From the IMG/VR virus record IMGVR_UViG_3300025585_001077, positions 1 to 41,390 of that record: DNA of 41,390 nucleotides, one strand, 5' to 3'. The position numbers and the translations under genes are program-made. A model generated the notes under the pieces. It saw nothing but the letters and a program-made list of their open reading frames with translations, did not search any database and was not told the origin of the DNA. Origin of the DNA: a virus. Shown piece by piece: positions 5,667-13,991 of the stretch. Every line of letters starts with the position of its first letter. The stretch's first letter is position 1.

Positions 5667-7071
5667 GGGGCTGCGCTGGTTTGTCCCGCATGGCGGGCAA
5701 GAGCAGTTCATCGCCTCTATTGACCAGGACACCCTCCTGTCAATCTCTGGTGCCGGTAACGGGTGGGGGAAGTCAGAGGTGTTAGCCGCCCTCCTGGCCG
5801 CCGTCATGTGGCCTAGCCTGGCTTCTGAGGGGCTTAGAGTCCCGCTATTCCAGAACTGGACCTACCCAAAGCGGGCTAGGGTCTATTCTACCCCTGCTGA
5901 GTTGGCTGAGATTGGTTCTCTCCAAACCGCGATCGCCAAGCTATTTCCCAAGGGGCGATACCAGATATCCAAGGGGCTCTATAACTACCCCTCAGTCTTT
6001 ACGACGGATACCGGCTGGGTCCTGGACATGTTCAGTTACGAGCGCCCCGCCAAGGAAGCGGCTGGTCCGAATATCGGCTTCCAGGTGCTTAACGAGCCGC
6101 CTCCCGAGGACCTGTACAAAGAGGCTGTCGCCAGAAGCCGCGCCGGTGGGATTATCGTCGGAGGGATGACATCGCTCAAGGATGAGGTGTGGGTGGTTGA
6201 TGGGCTTCTAGCCAAGCACGACGGCAAGACCGTTAAGGTCCGGTTCGGAAATAGCTGCGAGAACTGCATCGAGCATGGGAAGAACGGAAATCTCAAACAT
6301 TCCCGCATCATGCAGATCCTTGACCAGTTCGACGACCCGGACGAGAAGGAAGCCAGGTACACTGGCAAACCCCTTTCCACCTCTGGCCGGATCATCAAGA
6401 CCTTTGACCGGAATGTCCATGTGGCTAAAGAGCCCATCATCCCGCCTACTTCTGGCGTCTCGTTCTTCCAGGCCGTAGACCCTGCCGGTGGCAAGCCGTT
6501 TGCCATTCTTTGGGCGTTTGCTGACATCGCGGGGAATGTGAAGGTCTTCGACGAGTGGCCCAATTACAAGTTCTTCGGAGCCAAAGACCCCTGCCTGACG
6601 GTCAGCACCTACAAAGAGATTTTCCAGACCAAAGAGGCTGGTTTTCGCGTGGAAACCAGAATCATGGACAAGAGGTACGGCAACACCTCCCACAAGCCGG
6701 GAGCCCCGACCCTCCGCGAAGACTTCTCTAACCTCAATGTGGAGTTCCAGGACTCCTACTCCGTCGGTGCGAATGTCGAGGAGGTGCAGACGGGAATCCT
6801 CAAGATTTTGGAATACCTCAAGTACGACAAGACCAAGCCGATTGATTCCGCCAACCACCCGAGGCTTGAGATATCCCCGACTTGCACCAACCTCATTGCC
6901 TCTCTTGAGCGGTGGACCCGCGATCCCGATACCCTCAAGCCTTTAGACAACCACTTCAAGGACTTCCCGGACGCCCTGAGATACCTGCTCATGGCCGATC
7001 CCAGGCATGAGGTCCCGCTTGTGTGGGAGAGGGAAGCGGGCGCGGCGTACGGGGTGAACACCCTCTCATGA
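5551..7071 (+). CDS. terL: Terminase large subunit
   Basis: A packaging motor with ATPase and nuclease domains. Numbered from the in-frame TTG at 5500, the Walker A-like loop GAGNGWGKS is at residues 84-92, a Walker B-like segment FQVLNEPP at 194-201, the first nuclease acidic residue in VDPAGG (D327), and FPDALR (D491) near the C-terminus completes the RNase H-like nuclease site. No strong ribosome-binding site identifies the start: ATG 5551 (506 aa) is chosen, with ATG 5506 and TTG 5500 as alternatives. Any of these overlaps the small-subunit gene by more than 100 bp. The stop overlaps the next ATG (ATGA). Confidence 0.9.
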   Translation: MKLAHLLRSLQANWPQLSETQRLEAARILAQIKWSRENEGLRWFVPHGGQEQFIASIDQDTLLSISGAGNGWGKSEVLAALLAAVMWPSLASEGLRVPLFQNWTYPKRARVYSTPAELAEIGSLQTAIAKLFPKGRYQISKGLYNYPSVFTTDTGWVLDMFSYERPAKEAAGPNIGFQVLNEPPPEDLYKEAVARSRAGGIIVGGMTSLKDEVWVVDGLLAKHDGKTVKVRFGNSCENCIEHGKNGNLKHSRIMQILDQFDDPDEKEARYTGKPLSTSGRIIKTFDRNVHVAKEPIIPPTSGVSFFQAVDPAGGKPFAILWAFADIAGNVKVFDEWPNYKFFGAKDPCLTVSTYKEIFQTKEAGFRVETRIMDKRYGNTSHKPGAPTLREDFSNLNVEFQDSYSVGANVEEVQTGILKILEYLKYDKTKPIDSANHPRLEISPTCTNLIASLERWTRDPDTLKPLDNHFKDFPDALRYLLMADPRHEVPLVWEREAGAAYGVNTLS

Positions 7072-7223
7072 AAATCGTGATGCCCGAGTCGGTGAGGCTT
7101 CGTCTGACGCGGCTAGAGAACATCCTGACCGCCGCTCAAATGACGCTAGAGGACATCAAGGCTGAGTTTTGCCAGTGCCCGGATGTGAAGTGCGCCGAGT
7201 GTGACTGCCAGGAGTGCAAGTGA
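7068..7223 (+). CDS. Small protein with a Cys-rich C-terminus
   Basis: 51 residues. An N-terminal helix (ESVRLRLTRLENIL) is followed by a tail with seven Cys in the last 17 residues (CQCPDVKCAECDCQECK), suggesting metal binding. Both ends overlap neighbouring genes by 4 bp. Role unknown. Confidence 0.6.
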   Translation: MKIVMPESVRLRLTRLENILTAAQMTLEDIKAEFCQCPDVKCAECDCQECK

Positions 7224-7378
7224 GGCTCACCTACAAGCAGCCCGAGCAGAAGATGGAGCGGCACCATGGGATTAAGTGTTGGACCTGCAACCGGCTGCTG
7301 GCTTCCAAAGCCTCATGCAAATCCCACCAAGGTCATGATGTGACCTATCTCAATTTAGACGGAACGAGGGCTGATTGA
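7220..7378 (+). CDS. Small zinc-finger-like protein
   Basis: 52 residues from GTG 7220 in a GTGA overlap. It contains CWTC, then C-x-x-H and G-H, arranged like a single zinc finger. Its stop overlaps the TTG of the next ORF (TTGA). No named family. Confidence 0.5.
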   Translation: MRLTYKQPEQKMERHHGIKCWTCNRLLASKASCKSHQGHDVTYLNLDGTRAD

Positions 7379-7494
7379 CGGAAGAAGATAACGAGAAGAA
7401 GGCGCAAGAGAAGTTGGACAAGCAGCGGATGGAGGATTTCAAGGCCCGCCAGAGGAAGCAAGTCCTCAACAAGCTCCTGTTCCCCAATGGATAA
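7375..7494 (+). CDS. 39-residue charged helical peptide preceding the portal
   Basis: Starts at TTG 7375 in a TTGA overlap. It is very rich in Lys, Glu and Gln, predicting a single long helix, and ends KLLFPNG. It overlaps the portal start by 8 bp. Function unknown. Confidence 0.5.
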   Translation: MTEEDNEKKAQEKLDKQRMEDFKARQRKQVLNKLLFPNG

Positions 7495-9400
7495 CCAGGA
7501 CACGATTTTAAGCCGGGATGAAATGCTCAGCCAGTTGCACGAGCATTGCGTCCAGTTCCAGAAGGAATCCGCCTCCTGGCGTAAGAACTCATTTGAGAGC
7601 CAATGGGCGAGGTGGCAGAGAAACGCCGACTCTATCTTCGACCCTGAGATTTCAAAGAAGAAAGAGCCCTGGCAGTCTAGAGCCTTTTGGCCGATCACCC
7701 CGAGCCACCGTGAAAACGCCCAGGCGCAGCTTGTAAAGACTGAACTCGGCCCAAACCCCCCGCTCGAGATGAAGGCGAGGGACGGAATCATTCCGGTCGA
7801 GATGGACCAGTCCGAGATTATCCGTGACCTCATTTTGAGGGAGCGCGAGAAGTCCCGCTATCCGGTTGGTCGCAATGATGTGGTTGAGGATAAGACCACC
7901 TACGGTTCCGGCTTCTGCCGGATGTACTTCGACACTGTGATCGAGGACCGCCCTGTTAAGGTTCCTGTCTTTGAGGAGCCGACCGTCTTCAACCCCGCTT
8001 CCATCATGCGGCACATGTCCGGTCAGCCCATGCAGGTTGGTGTCCGTGAGGAGATGCAGCCCACCGTCATTTACCGGGGCGTGCGCTTCCAGCATATCTC
8101 AATTTGGGACATCTTCCCCGATCCCAAGGCTCTCCAGATCAAGGGCCACGCGATTGCCTATCGCTGCCGCCTGACCTACGGGGACATCGTAAAGGGTGTC
8201 CAGGAGGGCTACTACCTCCCGGAGTGCCTTGAGAAGCTCAAGGATGTTTCCTCTGCTGAAGAGACGCCGGAAGACCAGAGACAGGTCCAGGTTGATCGCG
8301 GGATTGCAGACTCCAATGTAAAGCGGACGGACTACCAGAAGAACCTTGAGTGCTTTGAGTTCTTCGCCAAACTGCCGAAGAAGTGGGTTCTCATCAACGG
8401 CCAGGCGATTGACGACCCTGAGAAGCTGGTCCCCGCCCGCATCATCTTCCACGAACTGACGCCCATTTGCGTCGAACTGTCGGATGAGTACGACGGCGAG
8501 CCGCCTATCTACAAAGACGACTATATGCCAGTCGCTGGGCAGTTCTATGGTCGCGGCATCCCTGAGATGCTCAAGGATGTCCAGCTGGTCACAAATGAGG
8601 AAATCAACCAGCGATTGGATTCTAAGGCGATCACCCTTAACCCGATGTTCGCCGCCCTGGAGAAGAATGTCGTAGACCCCCGCGACTTCATCTCTAAGAC
8701 CGGAGGTGTGATTCGCCTGAAAGCGAAGGACGGAGTGACGGACATCCGCCAAGCCTTCATGCGGATTGACATGGGGACCATTGACCGGGCCGCTTTCATC
8801 GAGCCCCAGGAGTGGGAGCGGGCGGCACAGGAGCGGACCAGCGTCACCCGTGGAACGATGGGAACGGCGGGACAGGTAAAGGACGCCAACCAGACGCTGG
8901 GCGGGATGGAAATGCTCCGTCAGGCAGCCGGCGAGAAGTTCCTCTACCTCGGGATGCTGTCTGAGTTCCGGTTCCAGTACGAAGTGAACAGGGCTTATTA
9001 CAAGCTCATCTACAAGAACTACAACCAGGAAGATTTGATGATGGCCCTCGGGCCGGAGAGGGCGAGTCAGTTCATCCCCATGACCCCGGAGCAGGTGGAG
9101 AACTCCTACCAGTACATCCCCACCGGGATCTTCACGATGGAGAATCGGTCCTTGCGGCAGGCCAGGATCGGCCAGTGGGTCCAGCGGTACGGGATGATGC
9201 CGTGGGCCAATGTCCTTGGAGCCGCGAAGGCAGAACTCAATACGGCGAACGAGGACCCGAAGCTCTTTATCCTGCCTGAGGCTGACGCCATGCAGATTAT
9301 CGCCAGATCCGAGCAGATGGCGTCGAACATGGCGGCGAAGTCTGCCCAGAGCGCGCCTCCAGAAGGCCAGATGCAGGCAAACACGGAGCCGCCTAAGTGA
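7487..9400 (+). CDS. Portal protein
   Basis: 637 residues, placed directly after the terminase and before scaffold and capsid genes. The N-terminal WRKNSFESQWARWQRNAD region, the central wing and crown regions and the Gln/Met/Pro-rich C-terminus fit podovirus portals. The protein would form the dodecameric DNA channel at one capsid vertex. The assignment is based on size, synteny and overall sequence character. ATG 7487 is chosen; the stop is in a GTGA overlap. Confidence 0.82.
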   Translation: MDNQDTILSRDEMLSQLHEHCVQFQKESASWRKNSFESQWARWQRNADSIFDPEISKKKEPWQSRAFWPITPSHRENAQAQLVKTELGPNPPLEMKARDGIIPVEMDQSEIIRDLILREREKSRYPVGRNDVVEDKTTYGSGFCRMYFDTVIEDRPVKVPVFEEPTVFNPASIMRHMSGQPMQVGVREEMQPTVIYRGVRFQHISIWDIFPDPKALQIKGHAIAYRCRLTYGDIVKGVQEGYYLPECLEKLKDVSSAEETPEDQRQVQVDRGIADSNVKRTDYQKNLECFEFFAKLPKKWVLINGQAIDDPEKLVPARIIFHELTPICVELSDEYDGEPPIYKDDYMPVAGQFYGRGIPEMLKDVQLVTNEEINQRLDSKAITLNPMFAALEKNVVDPRDFISKTGGVIRLKAKDGVTDIRQAFMRIDMGTIDRAAFIEPQEWERAAQERTSVTRGTMGTAGQVKDANQTLGGMEMLRQAAGEKFLYLGMLSEFRFQYEVNRAYYKLIYKNYNQEDLMMALGPERASQFIPMTPEQVENSYQYIPTGIFTMENRSLRQARIGQWVQRYGMMPWANVLGAAKAELNTANEDPKLFILPEADAMQIIARSEQMASNMAAKSAQSAPPEGQMQANTEPPK

Positions 9401-9693
9401 CGGTTGAAAAAGCCCAAGCCGTCGCAGCTGTCCTCCAAAGCCCCGGATGGGCGGTCATTGTCGAGATGCTTGAGCAGATGCGGGATGCGGAGTTTGACCG
9501 GCTTGAGGGGATGATGAACCGTCCCGAGACATTGACGGGTAAGGCTGCCATCCGTAGCGCCGCCCGTCGTAGAGCCCTCAAGGACTTCCGTGAGGAAGTG
9601 GAGGACGCAATCAAGATTTTGAAGCCCCTAACCAGTGATGGCGGGGATTCTAGCAGTGATCGGGCGGCCATCGGCCTAACCCCAGGAGAGTAA
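9397..9693 (+). CDS. Small helical protein between portal and scaffold
   Basis: 98 residues, alpha-helical, rich in Arg, Glu and Ala. GTG 9397 overlaps the portal stop, and the TAA is directly followed by the scaffold ATG. Perhaps a head-assembly helper; no family recognised. Confidence 0.65.
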   Translation: MTVEKAQAVAAVLQSPGWAVIVEMLEQMRDAEFDRLEGMMNRPETLTGKAAIRSAARRRALKDFREEVEDAIKILKPLTSDGGDSSSDRAAIGLTPGE

Positions 9694-10629
9694 ATGGAAC
9701 AAGTCCCGGAAGCGAGCCCTACTGTAGCACCGTCTAGCGCCGAAGCCGCCGCTTTGGCGATGCCTGACAACATCAATGAAGCCTTGGCGCAGATTGCCAG
9801 GGAGCAAGGTGTCCAGGTTGATGGCGTCGGAGTGGTGACGAAGGCGGCACCTCCCCAGGTTGCCCAACCCCAACCCCAAGCCGAGCAGCAGGTCCAAGAG
9901 CAGCCCGCTCCCGAAGCTCAGAAAGTCGAAATCCCGGACAAGTTCAAAAACCCTGATGGAACGGTGAATGTCGAGAAAGTCCAGAAATCCACGGCGTCTG
10001 CCGAGGAGATGGTGGCGAAGTTTCTGGCATTGGAAAAGGAGGCGCAGCGGGCTCAGAATCGAGTGAACAACCCGCCGCCCACTCCACAGCAGCAGTTGAC
10101 CCCGTTGGAAGTCCAGGTCGCGCAGGACCTTCTTAACGAGGCGGCGGCTCTTGGCAAGCCTATGGAGCAGGCCCACGCGATTGCACAGGCCCGCATTCTC
10201 ACCAAACTTGTCGAGGCAAAGCACAATGCCGACATGAGCGCCACCGAGACGCTTAGGCAGAAAATGGAGGATAACGAGAGGTCCAGGGAACTCCAGGGAC
10301 TCATCCAGGATGATGCGTGGCTTCTGACTGACGACGCCCGCGCCACTCTCTGGAAGATTCGCCAGGAGAACCCCTGGATCAACCAAGCCCCCAAGCCGTG
10401 GGAGGCTGCTTACCAGCTTCACCGAGGCCGCACAGGACACGCGCCGCAGGTTCAGACGCCCACTCCCCAGGGTCCCACAGCAAAGGCCCCGCCTACGCCA
10501 GTGGGACCGGTGACGCGAGTCCAGAAGACGATTGACCCGAATGATAAGCGAGCCCTTAACGAGATGCCCATGAAGGATTTGGAAGCCCTCGCTAAGAGCC
10601 TTATCCCCGGTCTTCGTCTCAACCGATAA
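9694..10629 (+). CDS. Putative scaffolding protein
   Basis: 311 residues. A Pro/Gln/Ala-rich, probably disordered N-terminal third precedes a charged helical centre (residues about 100-210), a second Pro-rich linker and a short C-terminal helix (MKDLEALAKSLIPGLRL). This composition and the position just before the capsid gene are typical of scaffolds, which shape the procapsid through a C-terminal capsid-binding helix. Confidence 0.72.
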   Translation: MEQVPEASPTVAPSSAEAAALAMPDNINEALAQIAREQGVQVDGVGVVTKAAPPQVAQPQPQAEQQVQEQPAPEAQKVEIPDKFKNPDGTVNVEKVQKSTASAEEMVAKFLALEKEAQRAQNRVNNPPPTPQQQLTPLEVQVAQDLLNEAAALGKPMEQAHAIAQARILTKLVEAKHNADMSATETLRQKMEDNERSRELQGLIQDDAWLLTDDARATLWKIRQENPWINQAPKPWEAAYQLHRGRTGHAPQVQTPTPQGPTAKAPPTPVGPVTRVQKTIDPNDKRALNEMPMKDLEALAKSLIPGLRLNR

Positions 10630-10647
10630 ATGGGTGTCGTAGGATAA

Positions 10648-11715
10648 ATGGCCGACCAGAATACCAGCATTGTCACGGGTGATAACCTGCTGATGGTGCT
10701 TTTCAGCCGCAAGGCGATCAAGGCTCTGCACGAGAAGGTCGCTTATTACCAGCTCGCGGAGAAGTTCCCGCTTCCGCCCGGTTCCGGTACGCAGATGACC
10801 TGGAACGGTTGGCGCAAGATCTCGGCGGCGTCGTCCACGCTGGCGGAGGCTTCGTCCAACTCTGCCGTCAACCTGTCGTCTCGTAAGGTCAATGTCACCA
10901 TTGCCTCTTACGGACGCCATGCGAAGATCACGGACCTCGCTGAGTTGACCTCCATCATCGCCCCTGTCGAGGGCGCGGTGACGGAACTCACGCAGTCCGC
11001 CGTCCTCACGCTGGATAATGTCATCCAGCTTGCGGTCTTCAAGAATGTGCTGGCCCAGGTGGGTCAGAACGCCGATGTGAAGTCTAAGCTCCTGTCCGGT
11101 TGGACGGCTTCTCTGGCGTCTTCGTTCTGCGCCAATACGGGCACGAGCAACAAGAGCCGCCAGTTCGGCTTCCCGGTGGTCTTCGGTACGACTTCCGCTA
11201 ACCGCCTGTCGGCGGCTACTGGAGCGTCCGTCTCGTCTCTCCCCGGCCCGATCCTTCTGCGGAAGATGTCCGCCCGCCTGAAGCGTCTGGCTGTCGAGCC
11301 TACGGGTAACGGTAAGTTCGCTGGCGTCTGCCACCCGAACTTCGTCTCGGGTCTGTTCGCCAACCCGGACTACAAGCAGTACATCCTCAACTACGCCGAG
11401 GGTCCGCGCGAGTCGGTGTTCAAGGGGATGATTACGCATACCATCCACAATATCGAGCTGGCTGAGTCTCCCAACCAGCCTCGGTACGCTTCGTCCGCCC
11501 TGTCCTGCAACCCGGTCTTCGCTTGCGGCCGTGGTGCGCTGGGCGTGGTGGAGCTTGGTGGTGGTATGGAAATCATCATCAAGCGCCCCGGCCCGGAGAC
11601 TGTCTCCGAGCCCTATAACCTCAACATGACGGTGGCCTACAAGTTGCGCTCTGTCGCGGCGGTTCTCAATCCGTCGTGCGGCGTGATCGGCCTGCCGTCC
11701 GTGGAGCGGCTGTAA
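10648..11715 (+). CDS. Major capsid protein, N4-gp56-like
   Basis: 355 residues. Recognisable N4-gp56-type features in the first 130 residues include LPPGSGTQMTWNGWRK, a run with LSSRKVNVTIASYGRH and AKITDLAELTSI, then LDNVIQLAVFKNVLA. The codon choice is noticeably strong (many GTC, CTC, TCC), as expected of a highly expressed gene. A strong terminator follows directly. Confidence 0.85.
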   Translation: MADQNTSIVTGDNLLMVLFSRKAIKALHEKVAYYQLAEKFPLPPGSGTQMTWNGWRKISAASSTLAEASSNSAVNLSSRKVNVTIASYGRHAKITDLAELTSIIAPVEGAVTELTQSAVLTLDNVIQLAVFKNVLAQVGQNADVKSKLLSGWTASLASSFCANTGTSNKSRQFGFPVVFGTTSANRLSAATGASVSSLPGPILLRKMSARLKRLAVEPTGNGKFAGVCHPNFVSGLFANPDYKQYILNYAEGPRESVFKGMITHTIHNIELAESPNQPRYASSALSCNPVFACGRGALGVVELGGGMEIIIKRPGPETVSEPYNLNMTVAYKLRSVAAVLNPSCGVIGLPSVERL

Positions 11716-11721
11716 ATGATC

Positions 11722-11763
11722 GGGGGCCAGGATAAGTCCCGGGCCTGGCCCCCTTTCCTTTCT
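11722..11763 (+). terminator. Rho-independent terminator after the capsid gene
   Basis: A perfect 10-bp stem GGGGGCCAGG / CCTGGCCCCC with a 12-base loop, followed by TTTCCTTTCTT. It starts 6 bp after the capsid stop and would give a high-level capsid mRNA its own end. Confidence 0.9.
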
Positions 11764-11777
11764 TCCAAGGAGACAAA

Positions 11778-12107
11778 ATGAAACTTTTTTTTACCCTCAC
11801 TATCGTACTGGTGTTCGGAGCCATCGGACGGGCGGTTAATCTGGTCTACGCCGATCAGGTTAATCCGGCGTCCAATGTGCTGGCTGATACGGCGGCCACG
11901 GCTAAAACCATCGTCCTCCGTGATTCCAGCGGTCTGATTGATCCGGGTTCGATTGATACCGATTCGATCAATGCCCAGTCTATTGATACGGGCAAGCTTC
12001 TTCTCGGTGGTGGAGTGGATACCCAGAAGTTCGTCTGCGTCCACCCGTCCCGCAATCGCTTTGGCCTTGCCACGCCTGCCCAGGTCGCTGCGGGGATTTG
12101 CCCCTGA
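11778..12107 (+). CDS. Small exported-looking protein with fibre-type decapeptide repeats
   Basis: 109 residues with AAGGAGAC ribosome-binding site. Residues 1-24 (MKLFFTLTIVLVFGAIGRAV...) look like a signal peptide or membrane anchor. Two tandem 10-residue units (SIDTDSINAQ, SIDTGKLLLG) match the repeat type of the long fibre at 25127. The C-terminus ends VAAGICP with two Cys. It may be a head-decoration or fibre-associated protein; this is inference. Confidence 0.6.
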   Translation: MKLFFTLTIVLVFGAIGRAVNLVYADQVNPASNVLADTAATAKTIVLRDSSGLIDPGSIDTDSINAQSIDTGKLLLGGGVDTQKFVCVHPSRNRFGLATPAQVAAGICP

Positions 12108-12154
12108 AGCTCAACCTCGGAGCCAGGACTAGGAAGATTGAGGGATTCCTCTAG
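12104..12154 (+). pseudogene. Relic 5' end of the sugar-cluster methyltransferase gene
   Basis: Reading from CTG 12104 gives (M/L)KLNLGARTRKIEGFL and a stop. The intact methyltransferase at 12697 begins MKLNLGSRDRSKVGFV, identical at 9 of 15 positions after the start. The HNH gene at 12155 lies exactly between the two copies, so this appears to be the displaced original 5' end. The CTG overlaps the preceding stop (CTGA). Confidence 0.65.
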
Positions 12155-12700
12155 GTGACAAAAGAGCAGAAAGCCGCCTACGACAAAGCCTATAGGGCGG
12201 AGAACCGGGAGCGCCTGGCGGCGTTAAAAGCCGCTTGGTTTGTGGCGCACAAAGAGCGGGTATTAGCGGCTGAACGCGAAAAATACAAGTCACTTGGTGA
12301 AGAAGAAAAACAGCAGCGTAACGCAAAGTCAATTGAATGGCGCAAACGGAACCCGGAGAAGGCGAAACAGATAATGCGGCGGTGTTACGAGAAGACCAAA
12401 GAGCGACGGCAGGCGTACCAAAAAGCCTATCGAAAAAACAACAAAGGCAAGGTAAACGCAAAAACCATGCTCCGTATCGCCAGAAAAAGAATGGCGTCAC
12501 CGCCGTGGGTGGATAAGAAGGCTATCGAGGCATTGTACGAACGGGCCGTTTTTGTAAGCAAGGAAACCGGCGTAATGCACCATGTAGACCACATCTACCC
12601 GCTTGCTGGAAAGACCTTCTCCGGGCTCCATGTGCCGTGGAACCTCCAAATACTAACGGCGTCTGAAAATTGCCGGAAGGGGAACCGTATCCACCCATGA
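12155..12700 (+). CDS. HNH homing-type endonuclease
   Basis: 181 residues. A long Lys/Arg/Glu-rich helical N-terminus (about 110 residues) precedes the HNH core: VDHIYPL (residues 144-150), VPWNLQIL (160-167) and ENCRKGNR (171-178). HNH enzymes cut DNA with a beta-beta-alpha-metal site and spread free-standing endonuclease genes. GTG 12155 directly follows the relic stop, and the gene's end overlaps the intact methyltransferase ATG. Confidence 0.85.
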   Translation: MTKEQKAAYDKAYRAENRERLAALKAAWFVAHKERVLAAEREKYKSLGEEEKQQRNAKSIEWRKRNPEKAKQIMRRCYEKTKERRQAYQKAYRKNNKGKVNAKTMLRIARKRMASPPWVDKKAIEALYERAVFVSKETGVMHHVDHIYPLAGKTFSGLHVPWNLQILTASENCRKGNRIHP

Positions 12701-13203
12701 AGCTGAATCTGGGTTCAAGGGATCGCTCAAAGGTCGGCTTTGTGAATATGGATATTGACGATCACCCAGGAGTGGACATTGTTGGCGATGTATCTGACCT
12801 TTCGCGCTTCGCTGACGGTTCTGTTGAAACAATCCTGGCATCTAACATCCTTGAACACTTCCCGCATCCCAAGGTGAGGTCAGTCCTTGCTGAGTGGGTG
12901 CGCGTCCTGGCTCCGGGGGGACTTCTCTACCTCAGTGTCCCCGATTTCCGCAGAACGGTGGACATCTACCTTCACATGGGCCTACAGGATTGGGTCCAGA
13001 ACTTCCTGATGGGGGACCAGGGTTATGCGACTGCTTTTCACTACTGCCTGTTCGATGAGGACCGGCTTACTTCACTGATGGAGTCTGTCGGGCTCAAGGA
13101 CATCCTGCGACTTGACTTCATGCCCTTCGGAGAAGACTGCGCCAATATGCTGTCCAACCTGGACGGGAAACCAGTCTGCCTCAACATGAGAGGGGTCAAG
13201 TGA
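12697..13203 (+). CDS. Class I SAM-dependent methyltransferase (sugar or natural-product type)
   Basis: 168 residues. The N-terminal MKLNLGS is the SAM-binding strand of methyltransf_11-type enzymes, followed by a VDIVGDVSDL region and ILEHFPHP (post-II), then LAPGGLLYLSVPD (motif III). Heading a run of glycosyltransferase genes, it may methylate a sugar or glycan end. Its 5' end appears to have been replaced when the HNH gene was inserted. Confidence 0.8.
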   Translation: MKLNLGSRDRSKVGFVNMDIDDHPGVDIVGDVSDLSRFADGSVETILASNILEHFPHPKVRSVLAEWVRVLAPGGLLYLSVPDFRRTVDIYLHMGLQDWVQNFLMGDQGYATAFHYCLFDEDRLTSLMESVGLKDILRLDFMPFGEDCANMLSNLDGKPVCLNMRGVK

Positions 13204-13991
13204 TCGGCTCGTTCACTCTGGTAAAGAATGAGGCCCGCTGGCTTGGAGCCCACCTGGCCTCCTGGCTGCCGGTCCTAGATCAGTTGGTGTTCTTCGACGG
13301 CAACTCAGAGGACGGTACACAGAACCTCATCAAGCAGTTCCAGCGGTTCCACCCCGACGGTAAGAAAATCATCCTCCTCGAGGACAAGGACCCCAAGGAC
13401 CTCCAGGATGATTATGTGCGGATCTTTAACGAGTGCCTGCACACCCTAGAAACGGATGTAGCCATCTTCACCCACCCTGACATGATCTGCGCCGACCCCG
13501 GCAACCTGCGGGAGTTCGACGGGATTTCGGCCACGGTCCAGATGGAATCCTTCGCCGGGAATCCTGGCGGGAAGGTCTACAAAATCAACGGTCGGGCTGA
13601 GCGGTGGAAGAACATCTACCGGCTGAGAAACCCGGACCTTGGTCTTCACTACTTCGGCCACTACGGGGCGGCGAACGAGGATTGCTACTTCTCAGCCATC
13701 ACCGGGGATAAGCACGATTTCTACGGCCCCGTCTTTGAAGCGTACCCCTACAGTGTCGAGCATACGACTTGCAAGGTCCTCCACTACTCGGATGTCAGGA
13801 CCATTGAGAGAAGGCTGGACCGGATGGTGAAGTGCCTGATTAACCAGGGTGCCACGCCCGAGGAAGCGTTTGAGCAGGCGTCCACCCACCCGCGGGTGAC
13901 GCTCAAGAATGGCGGCGGCTTTTCGTTTGCCCTGTCTGACTACCACCCCATCTTCAAGACCTGGGAGGACTCTCTGTGCGTAAAGTCCTAG
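13200..13991 (+). CDS. Glycosyltransferase family 2-like protein
   Basis: 263 residues from GTG 13200 (GTGA overlap). FTLVKNEARWL at the N-terminus, FFDGNSEDGT and FTHPDM replace the nucleotide-sugar binding strand and the DxD-like region in GT2-like enzymes that begin with V/L-x-N-E. It is likely to transfer a sugar within the same cluster. Acceptor and donor are not predictable. Confidence 0.72.
   Translation: MIGSFTLVKNEARWLGAHLASWLPVLDQLVFFDGNSEDGTQNLIKQFQRFHPDGKKIILLEDKDPKDLQDDYVRIFNECLHTLETDVAIFTHPDMICADPGNLREFDGISATVQMESFAGNPGGKVYKINGRAERWKNIYRLRNPDLGLHYFGHYGAANEDCYFSAITGDKHDFYGPVFEAYPYSVEHTTCKVLHYSDVRTIERRLDRMVKCLINQGATPEEAFEQASTHPRVTLKNGGGFSFALSDYHPIFKTWEDSLCVKS

Noticed and set aside
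6208-6858. 216-codon minus-strand frame in terL
   Set aside because: Shadow of the terminase gene; no promoter or Shine-Dalgarno site.
8099-8752. 217-codon minus-strand frame in the portal gene
   Set aside because: Shadow of the portal; Val/Leu/Asp pattern is that of a reversed coding strand.
9676-11448. 590-codon open frame on the minus strand
   Set aside because: It is antisense to the scaffold and capsid genes, has no ribosome-binding site, and its open state comes from the strong third-position bias of the capsid gene.
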